In this document: piece after piece, positions 1 to 10,585 of the stretch
Layout: each line of letters begins with the position of its first letter
How positions within the stretch are numbered: the first letter of the stretch is position 1
Assembly: GCF_947179165.1 (NCBI RefSeq)
Contig: NC_077242.1
Location: forward strand, 56,600,097 to 56,664,096
Source: Solanum dulcamara
Taxonomy: Eukaryota > Streptophyta > Magnoliopsida > Solanales > Solanaceae
Length of the DNA stretch: 64,000 nucleotides
Reading direction: 5' to 3'
The notes under the pieces: model-generated
Told to the model about the DNA's origin: nothing
What the model saw: only the letters and a program-made list of their open reading frames with translations
Databases searched by the model: none
Program-made: the position numbers and the translations under genes

Positions 1-378
1 TATGGTCTTGCATCTCATGTCTCATACTCATGTTTACCTCATGTTTATACTATTCATATTTCTCACTTACTTAGTACTTTTCATGTAATAACACATACTT
101 TTTCCTACATTGTATTATAATATAGTGCACAACAATAATCCTCCCGCTCGTGGATCGATTGGATTACTTAGATTTTTTGCTTGATTGGTGAGTCCTCATG
201 TTTCGAGGGCATAACCAATATGAGTTTACACTTCTTGTTTTTACTTTATTTATTATATTGGGTGATCTAGGGCTTATCTTATGCCCCATCTATACTAGTA
301 GAGGTATTTTAGAGTATGTTGTATGTAACTCCGTCTATTAAGACATAATGGTTCAGTTTCTCATCTATCTAGATTTAT
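1..378 (+). mobile_element. Fragment of an older Gypsy LTR, interrupted by the LARD
   Basis: The stretch resembles the last third of the LTR of element K (about 25850-26240): both carry a 'gtgagtcctcat...cgagggc' block followed by 'gggtgatctagg' and a tract ending near 'actagtagagg'. It is therefore a plus-strand Tekay-like LTR remnant. It stops where the LARD begins, and I could not recognise its continuation beyond 9262. No coding sequence is visible. Confidence 0.6.
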
Positions 379-383
379 ATATT
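379..383. repeat. Target site duplication of the LARD, left copy (ATATT)
   Basis: ATATT lies directly before the TG of the left LTR and is repeated exactly at 9258-9262 directly after the CA of the right LTR. Five bases is the usual size for LTR retrotransposon integrases, so the pair fixes both ends of the element. Confidence 0.9.
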
Positions 384-406
384 TGTTATACCTCATACTT
401 TTGTAT

Positions 407-520
407 CTTGAAAGACTTTTGTACATTAAGAGGTTTTTATGTTTCTTGAAAGATTTTTAAGCTTTTTAAACTTCTTAAGTTTCTTGAAAGGTTCTTAAGC
501 TTCTTAGAAGTCACCATGTG
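407..520 (+). repeat. Three tandem 38 bp repeats in U3 of the left LARD LTR
   Basis: Units start at 407, 445 and 483, each with CTTGAAAG followed by a T-rich or TTAAGCTTCTTA tract. The second and third contain TTCTTGAA, which fits the TTCnnGAA core of a heat-shock element. The same units occur at 6389, 6427 and 6465 in the other LTR with the same spacing. A regulatory role is only inferred. Confidence 0.65.
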
Positions 521-554
521 AGCCGGATAATTTGTAACGCTACCAAACAACTCT

Positions 555-578
555 AAGGAAGGGAGAATGTGATACCCC
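555..578 (+). other. PPT-like plus LTR-start-like motif inside the LARD LTR
   Basis: The purine run AAGGAAGGGAGAA is followed directly by TGTGATACCCC, 184 bp into the LTR. This is the arrangement normally found only at the junction of internal region and 3' LTR. The equivalent at 6540-6558 has decayed. It looks like an older LTR boundary now buried in U3. Confidence 0.5.
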
Positions 579-836
579 ATAGTAGAGAAGATAGGAAATA
601 GAGTTATAAGAATCCGTAAGAAGTTAGAGATCGAATAATGAGTCGTAGGACTCGACTTATTTATGTAAGATACCAACTTGGAAATCTTACATACTTAAGC
701 TACTTGAGTTCATAAAAACTTACGTAGCAAGGATTACATAGGTTCGTAAAGCAAGATGAGATTACAAACCCACGAGGAGGAAAAGAAGGTGACATGTGGT
801 AGAAAGAGGGAGTGCCACATGGCAGCATGAGAGAGT

Positions 837-1006
837 GCCACGTGGCAGTAGCTGGATCAAGGGTGTTGGACCCCCCACATGCCATGTGGCAGCCTGTGAT
901 TAGAGGAAGGGATGTGTTGGCCCAATGAGGGCTTGACATATGTCACCACTTAGGGCTTGACATGTGTCACCACTTAGGGGATGACATGTGTCCCCTCCTA
1001 AAGTGG

Positions 1007-1043
<37 letters not shown>
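837..1043 (+). promoter_or_regulatory. Probable U3 promoter of the left LARD LTR
   Basis: A perfect palindromic G-box, GCCACGTGGC, lies at 837-846. Three 24 bp tandem repeats start at 928, 952 and 976, each with a TGACATRTGTC-like palindrome. A (TA)n tract at about 1009-1043 can serve as TATA box, and an A/G-rich leader follows. The order upstream motifs, TATA, leader is that of an LTR promoter. Use as a promoter is inferred from position. Confidence 0.5.
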
Positions 1044-1048
<5 letters not shown>

Positions 1049-3280
1049 GAATTTAAGTTCATCTTTATCCTATAAGTCATCTTATCAAAAAGAAAGTTCT
1101 AGACAAAAAGAAGAGAAGAGAAATTTAAGCTAGAGAGAAAAAGGAGCTACGGTTTTAGGAGGAGAAAAAGGTAAGTTCTCCGATTTTGCTCTATGAATTA
1201 ATTATATCGGGTATACCACGAAGGTATGAAGGTGTTATTAATATAAATTTATGATTTGGAGCAGCCCCAAAATATTAACAAACAGCCCCAACGTTTCAGC
1301 TGCGCTAAAGGAAATTCCGAGGCGAGTTCCGGCAAGTTTTGGTGAGTTTTGGGAAAGGTAAAGTTTTCCCTTCCTAACTGGATTTTATGATGATGTTATG
1401 AGGTATATTACATGTCTTTAATGAGGTTGGAAGTATAAAAAGTGTATAAGGACGCTTGACGTTAGAAACAAACTATATTGAAGTCGTAGTAGGTAAATCG
1501 AAGTCGAGTAGTGTGTTGTTGTTATGGTGCTGCAGGTTGGGGGTGTTTTAGTTGTGTGTTGCAGGGATGGAAAGTACTCAAAAAATGGTGTGGGTGCTTC
1601 TAGTTGCATCCACACGACCCTCCATTTTGCATGGTTAAAGATTTTACGAAATAAAGGTTAAAACCTCTATTTTGATATCGTAGTTTTGAGCTAGTGGTTT
1701 GGAGTTATATTGAGTAATGTTAAAGTGATTTACTTGTATATATTCTTCTGGTTGTTTTTATTGGTATGGTTGTTGACATGGTGGCCGAGTTGAAATCTCA
1801 GGGATGTTCAAGTTATAGGGGAGATGCTGCCCAATTTTTGGTAACTTAGGAACTAGTAATAAACTAGTTGAGGGAAATGGATAAGGAAATGACCTCTATG
1901 GAGACTTGGTTGTAGAGTTGGAATTGGAAAGTGAAAGGTCATTTACCATAGTATTACTTTCATGTTAAATATGTTCAAGAGACAACAAGGCGAACGTATT
2001 AGGAGTAATTCGTAAGAGGTATGTAAAGCAAACCATTCCTTCTTTTGGCATGTCTTTGGCATAAGTATATAAAGTTAATCTTCCTTTTTGGCATGGTTTT
2101 TATGAAACAAGTATATGAATTTTATATGATTCCAAGGAAGTTCCTATTCGTAGAGCCGCTAGGATGGCCAACTCTGATTTTCCAAAGGATATTTTATCGT
2201 GCCTAGATACGTGTATATGATTCCAAATGTTCTATTTGGATATAACTTATAGTGATATTCAAAAGGTACTTGATACGACTCTTGTCTTGATTTTTGAATA
2301 ATAGCTCATTTTGTTAACTCCATCGAGTCTCAAAAATAATTTAAAGTGTATTTAGTTTCTCACTACTCCACTCGTGGATGCCTCAATGCTTCCTTTACCG
2401 AGCTCGGATCAGGTTTTGTTATCGTGCATACTTTTCTGTATCGTTCACCGTGCCCCGACGTAAGGGGGCAGGTACGCCCTCTACATGGGTTTGATTTGTG
2501 GAGTTAAGATATTCCATATACATATATGATATAATATGATATGATACGACCATCTGATATGATATGATTTGTTACGAAGATATTTCCTACTCTAGAGTTA
2601 TGATGTACTGTGGCGCTAGTGATGGGGTAGCGACCACGATTTGTTCATCGAGTCCCATAATAGGGCTGAATATGACATATGTTTTTCTGCATACATTATC
2701 TGTTATTATGAAAAGCATTTTGATATTCTAGATATTTTGCTCAATTTTGCACCTTCTGTTCTGGTAATGGCTTTACCTATTACTGTCCATGCTCTACATA
2801 CTCGGTACATTGTCCGTACTGACCCTCTTTCTTTGGGGGCTGTGTTACATGCCCGCAGGTACAGATGCTCATTTTGCTGACCCACTTGCTTAGGACATCC
2901 ACTTTGCTGTTTGACGCTGCTCCTTTATCCGAAGCCCTATTTTGGTACTAACTTTTCTGTTGCATATTTATACATATTGGTCAAGGGTACGATGGGGCCC
3001 TGTCCTATTATATGATTAGGCTATCATTCTGTAGAGGTCTGTAGACTTCTGTTATGGGTTTTGTATATGTTCTGTGGATTCTGTATGTGTTTTGGACTTT
3101 TATGTTCCGTGACGGCCTTAACGGTCTTCATGTGTTACATCTACTTTTGTACGTTCTCTAGCGTCCTCATTTGATTTCTACATTTTTTTATTCTGCTAAC
3201 ACGCTAAGTGGGGCTAAGGGTACGTATGGGTTCCCAACTCGCGCACTAGTCCCGGCCTACCGAGTGGGTCATGACAAAAG

Positions 3281-3292
3281 TTATATCAGACC
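3281..3292 (+). other. Primer binding site of the LARD (degenerate)
   Basis: TTATATCAGACC lies five bases after the LTR end and matches the initiator-methionine tRNA site TGGTATCAGAGC at 9 of 12 bases. The following CGG also fits. It primes minus-strand DNA synthesis in LTR elements and sets the plus orientation of this one. Confidence 0.75.
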
Positions 3293-3320
3293 GGTCCTTC
3301 CTCAGAATGTCTACATACCG

Positions 3321-3430
3321 TATCTAGTAGAGTTTTATTTATTGATGTGTTGTATGCCACATCTATAAACAGGAGGCTAAAGGACATTTAGGATGTTACC
3401 TTTCTTTCATATCTAAGATTGTACGATAGA
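3321..3430 (+). other. Leader block of the LARD shared with coding Gypsy elements
   Basis: The block has CTAGTAGAG, then a GTGTTG..GCCACATCTATAA core, AGGAGGCTA, AGGACATTTA and a TTTCATAT..GATAGA tail. Similar blocks follow the primer sites of H (30919-31030), E (42878-42985), B (28115-28220, minus) and G (53130-53240, minus). Its position between primer site and gag start is where packaging or dimerisation signals lie. That function is inferred. Confidence 0.6.
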
Positions 3431-6338
3431 TCCGAGTCATAGAAAAACTCCTTATATTAACCTTGGATGCTGACAGAAGAATGACAGCAACGGAAAGAAG
3501 TGACTAACGATATTGGAAGTCACAAGGCACACAGGTAAGCAAAGGCACGAAAGATATTTGTTGGGTAAGGTATTGAAGTAGAACTGAAATGTAAAGTTGT
3601 AAATTGAAAGGAAGAATGGACAAAAAAGTGTAACAGGGGAAGTTCTAGTAGACGTACGAGGTAAGCCCATTTTCATAATGTTGATTATGGGGCCCCTGTG
3701 TGGCTGCGACATGATGTGATATGATACATATATATGTATCTTTATACAAGTTGGCCCTATGAGGCACTGTTGGTATTTTCTACATGCAGGTTTGAGATAG
3801 TAAGAAATACAGAGGAAACTCTGCCCAAATTTTCCTAGAAATAAAAAGAGAATGAGATACAGGGCTGTAGTATATCTTGAAAGGTCGTTCCCACAATAAT
3901 GATGAGATTTGGCTAAACCACGAGTATGGCTGACCTCGAGAAATAAGTTAATTGCTGAATTGATGGAAATAGAAACTAGGAGGTTGATATTGATATGGTA
4001 AACCGAAGTTGGAAGAGACTTATGACCCTAGGGAGATAATTTAGAGAAGACTGGTAGTTCTAGATAGAATGATATATTAAGGCACTGACGGAATTGATAC
4101 ACAGGGATAAACTGTGATGAGCTATAATTAAAAGGGAGTAACAGTATGATTAAGACAAGAGTGCAAGGGAAACAGAATTGTGATGGATATGAAGTATTAA
4201 AGGGACAGCTTGGGAGATATTAAGGATAAGACTAACTAAGAAGGGTAAGTAACCCATAGTAAGAGTCGTGAAAAAGGTTAAGAAGTGTTATACTATGGGG
4301 TAGAATACGAATAGGATATGATGTGAATATAACGAGGATCGTTATGAAAATAATTAAAGCCTAGTGAGAAAGTGGCTAGTGATAGGACGTGGTCCATGTA
4401 ATAAGAATATAAGGGTAAGTGTGAAATGGAAAAGTGGGCTAGGGAACAAGTAAGAAAGACTTATCAAGTTTCGTAGGGAAAGTTATGAATAAAGATTATG
4501 CGATAACAAAAATGATAGTGAGCACAAAGAAAGAAAGAGTATCTGAAAGGAGTAAGCAAGAAGAAAGTGAGATGATAGTGTAACAATAGGTCATGACATG
4601 TGTAGCCGAAGATACAAATGATAAAAGTGACGGAACTACGAAAGACCAAGCTATAGAAGGATGAGCAACGAGATAGAATGGGTGTTAGGGAATGATTGGT
4701 ATGATATGAATAAACATGGATGGATAGAAAACATTTTGGAAATGAGAAAAAGGATTATATGAAAGTAATGCATTTCGAATAATATAGAGGTAGTATAAGA
4801 TCCCTCTTGTGCGGAATAAAATATAGACATAGATGGGATAAATGATAAGAGGAATCTACAAAAGCACCCAAGATAGATATGATTAAATAAATGCAGATAC
4901 GGAATAAAAGGAGAATGTGCAATATGAACTTAAAAGTGCAATACGACTACATAGTTATAAGGTAAGGCCCTGATTGAGGCGAACTTGGTATGTTGTTGAG
5001 AAAATTAGAAGTCGATGTTGGGTATACAATAAGGGCAAGGGGTATAAGGTATAAAAGGGTGGTGCATGCACACAACATCGCCCTGACAATAGTGGAATCC
5101 TTAAGAGACAAAGATCGTAAACTTAAGGAATAAATGGTGCAATATACATGCATCCCAAGAAACAAAGGATATAGGTTGGGATAAATCTACTCCTGCAAGA
5201 GAACCTTGGACAATTATCGTCGGAATACAAGTATTGCCTAATTGAAATTGGAACAACTAAAAGTGCTAATTAACTTTTGATAAAGATAAGTGAAGTGTGG
5301 TCTTGGATGAGTTGTTCCATGGGTCACATTACACAAGTACAAATTAATAAATAAGATGTCGCACTATGTATGGAAAGGTTCTCGTTACTTTGTGACTTGG
5401 TTAAGGTTTCGTACATACACAATCAAGTTATAAAGGATAAAGAAAGAGATGGACATGATACGGTATCAAGCGTATTGGGAAAAGAGAATTGGATGAGTTT
5501 TGAGATTGGACAAAGGTATAATTACCCTCTCTCCCCTTAAGGGGGGAAGCGGGTGAGAAGAATGTAAGGGCAAGATGGAAACAATGGATACTACAATATA
5601 GCAGACATGGATGTTTAAAATTCAAGAAGATCCCGTACTAAAGCAAGTTAGAAGGGCTGAAAGCCAACAATAATGGGATAGAAGTCAGAATGGTATTTAA
5701 GGCGATGTCAAGAAGTTTTTGGCAAAACCCTGTACGATATAACGATAGAAGATGGGTATGTATAAAAAGAAAAAGGGTACGACCAGGGAAGGGTATCGAA
5801 TAACTTAAGAGATCGTATGAAGGAAAATGATACCATGCGGGGTTAAAAGCCAAGATGTTGGCTATAGCGTTGGTCGCAAATGATGTTGCGTTAGATAAAT
5901 AACCAAAGAAAAGGAATAGAAAGCCTCCTATGATTGGAAGTGAGAAGACAAATGAGTGAATAAAGGAAAAGAAATAAGTATGATAAGATGGGCCAAGCGA
6001 GTTTCAATATGAAAGAGATAGATGAAGCAGAATGAACCCGGAGATGAAAAGACTACGTCTACCTCATATAAGTTGTACAGACAAGGTTATGCAACCTATG
6101 AATATGTATGTGTTACATATAGGTCCAAGTTAGTAAGTACGTGGTAAAAGGAATAAGGGTTCAATAAGGACAATATAGTTATAATATTTTGGATACGTTA
6201 CAAAGAGGTAGAGAAGAGATATTCGTACTTGTTCCCTATATCCAAAGGTAGTCTAAACTCCTAAAAGGATTGAAAGACAATGGTTATAGAGAACTCCCGA
6301 AATCCTCATAAAACCCTATAAGACGAATTAACATTCAA
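3431..6338 (+). other. Non-coding, purine-rich internal region of the LARD
   Basis: I find no gypsy or copia motif in any frame. The plus strand is strongly rich in A and G: hand counts of two rows, 4261-4320 and 4501-4560, give 42 and 46 purines of 60. The only ORFs are short antisense ones created by the pyrimidine-rich complement. The content may be decayed captured sequence or structural RNA; I cannot tell which. Confidence 0.65.
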
Positions 6339-6365
6339 GGACGAATGTTCTAAAGGGGGGAAGAA
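6339..6365 (+). other. Polypurine tract of the LARD
   Basis: GGACGAATGTTCTAAAGGGGGG and AAGAA lie immediately before the TG of the right LTR. The purine run primes plus-strand synthesis. The GACGAATGTT part upstream is shared with elements K, E and G at the same place. Confidence 0.85.
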
Positions 6366-9257
6366 TGTTATACCCCATACTTTTGTATCTTGAAAGACTT
6401 TTGTACCTTAAGAGGTTTTTGAGTTTCTTGAAAGATTTTTAAGCTTCTTAAACTTCTTAAGTTTCTTGAAAGTTTCTTAAGCTTGTTAGAAGTCACCATG
6501 TGATACGGATAATCTATAACGCTACCAAATAACTCTAAGGAAGGGAGAATGCAATACACATATAGTAAAGAAGATTGGAAATAGAGTTATAAGAATTCGG
6601 AAGAAGTTGGAGACCGAATAATGAGTCGTAGGACTTGACTTATTTACATAAGATACCAACTTGGAAATCTTACATACTTAAGATACTTGAGTTCATACCA
6701 AGATTACGTATCAAGGATTACATAGGTTCATAAATCAAGATAAGATTATGAACCCACGAAGAGGAAAAGAAGGTGACATGTGGCAGAAAAAGGAAGTACC
6801 ACATGGCAGCATGAGAGAGTGCCACATGGAAGAAGCTGGAGAAAGGGTGGTGTACCCCCCCCCCCCTCACATTCCATGTGTCAGTCCATGATTGGAGGAA
6901 GGGATGTGTTGGCCCAATGCGGGCTTGACACGTGTCACCACTTAGGGCTTGACATGTGTCACCACTTAGGAGATGACATGTGTCCCCTCTTAAAGTGGAC
7001 TATATATATATATATATATTATGAATTTAAGTTCATATTTATCCTATAAGTCATCTTATCTCCAATAAATTTCTATACAAAAAGAAAAGAAGAGAAACTT
7101 AAGCTAGAGAGAAGAAAGAGCTACAGTTTTGGGAGGAGAAAAAGGTAAGTTCTCTGATTCCGTTCCATGAATTAACTATATGGGGTATAATAAGAAGGTA
7201 TTAAGGTGTTATTTATATAAATTTATGGTTTGGATCATCCCCAAAATGTTAACAAATAGCCCTAAAGTTTCAGCTGCGCTAAAGAAAATTCCGAGGTGAG
7301 TTCTGGCATATTTTGGTGAGTTTCGAGAAAGGTAAAGTTTTCCCTTTATAACTGGAGTTTATGATGATTTTATGAGTTATATTACATGTCTTGAATGAGG
7401 TTTTAAGTGGAAAAAGGTGTATAAGGATGCTTGAATTTAGAAACAAACTAAATTGAAGTCGTAGTAGGTAAATCGAAGTCGAGTAGTGTGTTGTTGTTGT
7501 GGTGCTGCAGGTTGGGGGTGGTTTAGTTGCGTGTTGCAGGTCTGGAAATTACTCAAAAAGGGGTGTGGGTGCTTCTGGTTTCAGCCACATGACCCTCCAT
7601 TTCGTATGGTTAAAGATTTTATGAAATAAAGGTTAAAAACTCTATTTTGATATCGTAATTTTGAGCTAGTGGTTTGGAGTTGTATTGAGTAATGTTGAAG
7701 TGATTTACTTGTATATATTCTGCTGTTTGTTGTTTTTGGTATGGTTGTTGACATGGTGGCCGAGTTGAAATCTCAGAGATATTGAAGTTATAGGGGAGAT
7801 GTTGCCCGATTTTCGGTAACTTAGGAACTAGTAATGAACTAGTCGAGGGAAATGGATAAGGAAATGACCTCTATGGATACTTGGTTGTAGAGTTGGAGTT
7901 GGAAAGTGAAAGGTCATTAACTATAGTATTACTTTCATGTTAAATAGGTTCAAGAGACGACGAGGCGAACGTATTAGGAGTAATCCGTAAGAGGTATGTA
8001 AAGCTAACTGTTCCTTCTTTTGGCATGTCTTTGGCATAAGTATATAAAGCTAATCTTCCTTTTTGGCATGGTTTTTATGAAACAAGTATATGACTTTTAT
8101 ATGATTTCAATGAAGTTCCTATTCGTAGAGCCGCTAGGATGGCCAACTTCTTGATTTTCCAAAGGATATTTTATCGTGCCTAGATACGTGTATATGATTC
8201 CAAAAGTTCTATTTGGATATAACTCATAGTGATATTCAAAAGGTACTTGATACGACTCTTGTCCTAATTTTTGAATAATAGCTCATTTTATTAACTCCAT
8301 CGAGTCTCAAAAATGATTTAAAGTGCATTTAGTTTCTCACTACTCCACTCGTGGATGCCTCAATGCTTTCTTCACGAGCTCGGATCAGGTTTTGTTATCA
8401 TGCGTACTTCTTTGTATCGTTTGCCGTGCCCCGATGTGAGGGGGCAGGTATGCCCTCTACATGGGTTTGATTTGTGGAGTTATGATATTCCATATACACA
8501 TATGATATGATATGATATGATATGATATGACCATCTGATATGATATGATTTGTTACGAAGATATTTCCTACTCTGGAGTTATGATGTGCTGTGGCGCCAG
8601 TGATGGGGCAGCGACCATGATTTATTCACCGAGTCCCATAATGGTGCCGAATATGGTATACGTTTTTCTGCATATATTATTTGTGGTTATGAAAAGCATT
8701 TTGATATTCTAGATATTTTGCTCATTTTTGCACCTTCTGTTCTGGTAATGGCTTTACCTATTATAGTCCATACTTTACATACTCGGTACATTGTCCATAC
8801 TGACCCTCTTTCTTTGGGGGTTGTGTTACATGCCCGCAAGTACAGATGCTCATTTTGTTGACCCGTTTGCTTAGGACATCCACTTTGTTGTTTGATGGTG
8901 CTCCTTTATCCGGAGCCCTATTTTGGTACTAACGTTTATGTTGCATATTTGTACATATTGGTCAAGGGTACAATGGGGCTCTATCCTATCATATTATTAG
9001 GCTATCATTCTATAGAGGTCCGTAGACTTGTGTTGTGGGTTTTGTAGATGTTCTGTGGGTTCTGTATATGTTTTGGACTTTTATGTTCCGTGACGGCCTT
9101 AACGGCCTTCGTGTGCTACATCTTCTTCCGTATACTCTCTAGCGTCCTCATTTAATTTCTATATTTGTTTATTCTACTAACACGCTAAGTAGGGATAAGG
9201 GTACATATGGGTGCCCAACTCGGGCACTAGTCCCAGCCTACGAAGTGGATCGTGCCA
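6366..9257 (+). repeat. 3' LTR of the LARD
   Basis: It is the second copy of the 2.9 kb LTR, ending GTGCCA before the ATATT duplication. It differs from the left copy by a run of about 13 C near 6856, a shorter (TA)n tract and an expanded GATAT repeat near 8505-8530. One of its 24 bp repeats contains GACACGTGTC, a G-box palindrome. Confidence 0.9.
6919..7020 (+). promoter_or_regulatory. Probable U3 promoter of the right LARD LTR
   Basis: Three 24 bp repeats with (TGACAYGTGTC)-type palindromes are followed by a short (TA)n tract at about 7003-7019. This is the counterpart of the left LTR promoter and in principle would drive outward transcription. No gene lies directly downstream. Confidence 0.45.
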
Positions 9258-9262
9258 ATATT
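9258..9262. repeat. Target site duplication of the LARD, right copy (ATATT)
   Basis: It is an exact copy of 379-383, directly after the CA end of the right LTR. Confidence 0.9.
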
Positions 9263-9914
9263 AACTACTTTTATACTATTAAAAACTGTCATCATAAAAA
9301 ATAGGGGGAGACTATTAAGATTAAAATTTTAATAATGACTAATTTAATTGTACATAAAAATTTAGACAAAAAGAATACTACATTAATCAAGGGAGAAGTC
9401 TAATATCATAAAGTAAAGTTGCAATATCAAAGAAAAATCTCAACAGCTAAGAAATCAAGTATCAAGGACTGGTTAAAAACAATTAATGAAGAAAGTATCA
9501 CTTAATCGATATCAAATCTTCCACAAAATAAAGGAAGAAATCTCGGCTATAAAGGGACAAGCACCAAAGATCTGTTGAAGACTTTTTAAAGTAGCAAGCA
9601 CTAAGAATCTATTTAATCACATGATTGAAATATGTTTTAATAAAGAAGAAAAATTTCCCACAAGAAAAGAAGTAGCAAGAATTTGAAGGCCAAAGCATAT
9701 CAAGTATTTGAAAGCTCTACCTTCTCTTTGGAAATAAGATCAATCTACTCGTCTATTCAAGGACTTGAGTTGCCATTTTCTTTCAAGCCAAACCTATATG
9801 ATCAAACTAATTATTTAAGGGTTGTCACTCATAGAAGAAAAGATATACAAAAAGTCTAAATCTTCTCAAATTCATTTCTCTACTTTTAACAAGCATTGTA
9901 ATTCATAAAGGTTT
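9263..9914 (+). mobile_element. Copia-like 3' end: polypurine tract and LTR fragment
   Basis: The text 'gtcatcataaaaaatagggggaga' at about 9288-9311 looks like the end of a Copia internal region with its polypurine tract. The LTR would start at 9313 with TATTAAG, where TGTTAAG is expected. The following 600 bp are A/T-rich without ORFs and end in a 'tttctctac...gcattgtaa' tract typical of an LTR 3' part. No partner LTR is seen, so it is a truncated remnant and the assignment is tentative. Confidence 0.4.
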
Positions 9915-10080
9915 AGGGGTCGTTTGGTAGTCAGTTAGAGTTATGCAGGTATTAATAATATAGGAATAAGTTATGAGTGAATCTATGTATTATTTTATGC
10001 AGGTATTAATTATGAAATGATTAATTATTCATGAATTATTTATACATGTATTAATGTAACTATCCTTCCCTTTATTATGG
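9915..10080 (+). mobile_element. MITE-like fragment
   Basis: It begins AGGGGTCGTTTGGTAG, a terminal sequence style seen in hAT-type plant MITEs, and continues as A/T-rich DNA with a repeated 'atgcaggtattaat' motif. The opposite terminus is not found nearby, so it is incomplete or a different repeat. Confidence 0.35.
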
Positions 10081-10449
10081 GTGAGCTAACAATGAAGGAA
10101 ATTGGATGAGAAAACTTCTGCAGTAGTAAGTCAAAAATTTCAGGCTAGGATAGGTTTAAATGATTTTGAGCAAGGTAAAGTCTAGGGTAATCCAGAAAAA
10201 TATTGGGGGTGATGTCTAAGCTTGAGTTAGTTTTTCCATTTTCTAAGATTATAAGGAGTCCGTAGGACTTTTCGAAAGTGAATTTGAATGAGTAGAACTC
10301 CCGGTATCAAACTTGGTATCAAAGGGATGGTTCAAAATGTCAAGGTTTGAAGTTGTATTATGAAATGGAACATTTTGGGAGATTTTCGAGTCTCTATCCT
10401 ATGTAATCCACTATAAAGGTTGACACACCGCTAGTACGATTAGAAAAAT
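10081..10449 (+). repeat. Left part of the 5' LTR of Gypsy element F
   Basis: No ORF is present. Motifs such as 'ccactataaaggttgacacaccgctag' match in style the 'cgctatag' motifs just after solo LTR A (16530-16590). Removing A therefore joins the two into one LTR. The true start of the LTR within 10081-10390 is not resolved. Confidence 0.5.
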
Positions 10450-10585
10450 TATCATGACCTAAGTTAGGCCTTAGGCATGACACGATAATCAAAATCAAAA
10501 AGGACTCTATCCAAGCCTCTTAGCTTATCATACATAAGAATTCATAAGGTATTTAAAGCAATAAGTCTAAATCATGAAAGCAGAA

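Larger units (their letters stand above)
384..3276 (+). repeat. 5' LTR of the LARD
   Basis: It begins TGTTATACC and ends GTCATGACA, and aligns over its whole length with 6366-9257. From left to right it holds 38 bp repeats, an internal PPT-like plus LTR-start-like sequence, G-box and 24 bp repeats, a (TA)n TATA region near 1010 and a long R/U5. A block with GATATGATATGA repeats lies near 2530. The short ORFs in it have no recognisable product. Confidence 0.9.
384..9257 (+). mobile_element. Non-coding LTR retrotransposon (LARD), complete
   Basis: This is an 8.87 kb element bounded by a perfect ATATT duplication. It has two long LTRs of 2893 and 2892 bp with TG...CA type ends, a degenerate initiator-methionine tRNA primer site at 3281 and a polypurine tract ending at 6365. 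The 3.1 kb internal part has no reading frame resembling gag, protease, RT, RNase H or integrase. By structure it is a large retrotransposon derivative, which can move only with proteins from another element. The PBS and PPT settings fit a Ty3/Gypsy parent. The LTRs differ visibly: about a dozen differences in the first 195 bp, counted by eye. The insertion is therefore not recent. Confidence 0.9.

Noticed and set aside
1..383. Continuation of the left LTR fragment after the LARD
   Set aside because: The sequence after 9262 looks like a Copia 3' end and not like the Gypsy LTR, so I could not confirm that the pre-insertion LTR went on there.
2641..2880. Short frame in the left LARD LTR
   Set aside because: The equivalent in the right LTR (8641 onward) has stops, and no domain is recognisable.
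4464..5853. Several antisense frames in the LARD internal region
   Set aside because: They arise from the pyrimidine-rich complement of a purine-rich strand, are all under 75 codons and share no motif with any known protein.
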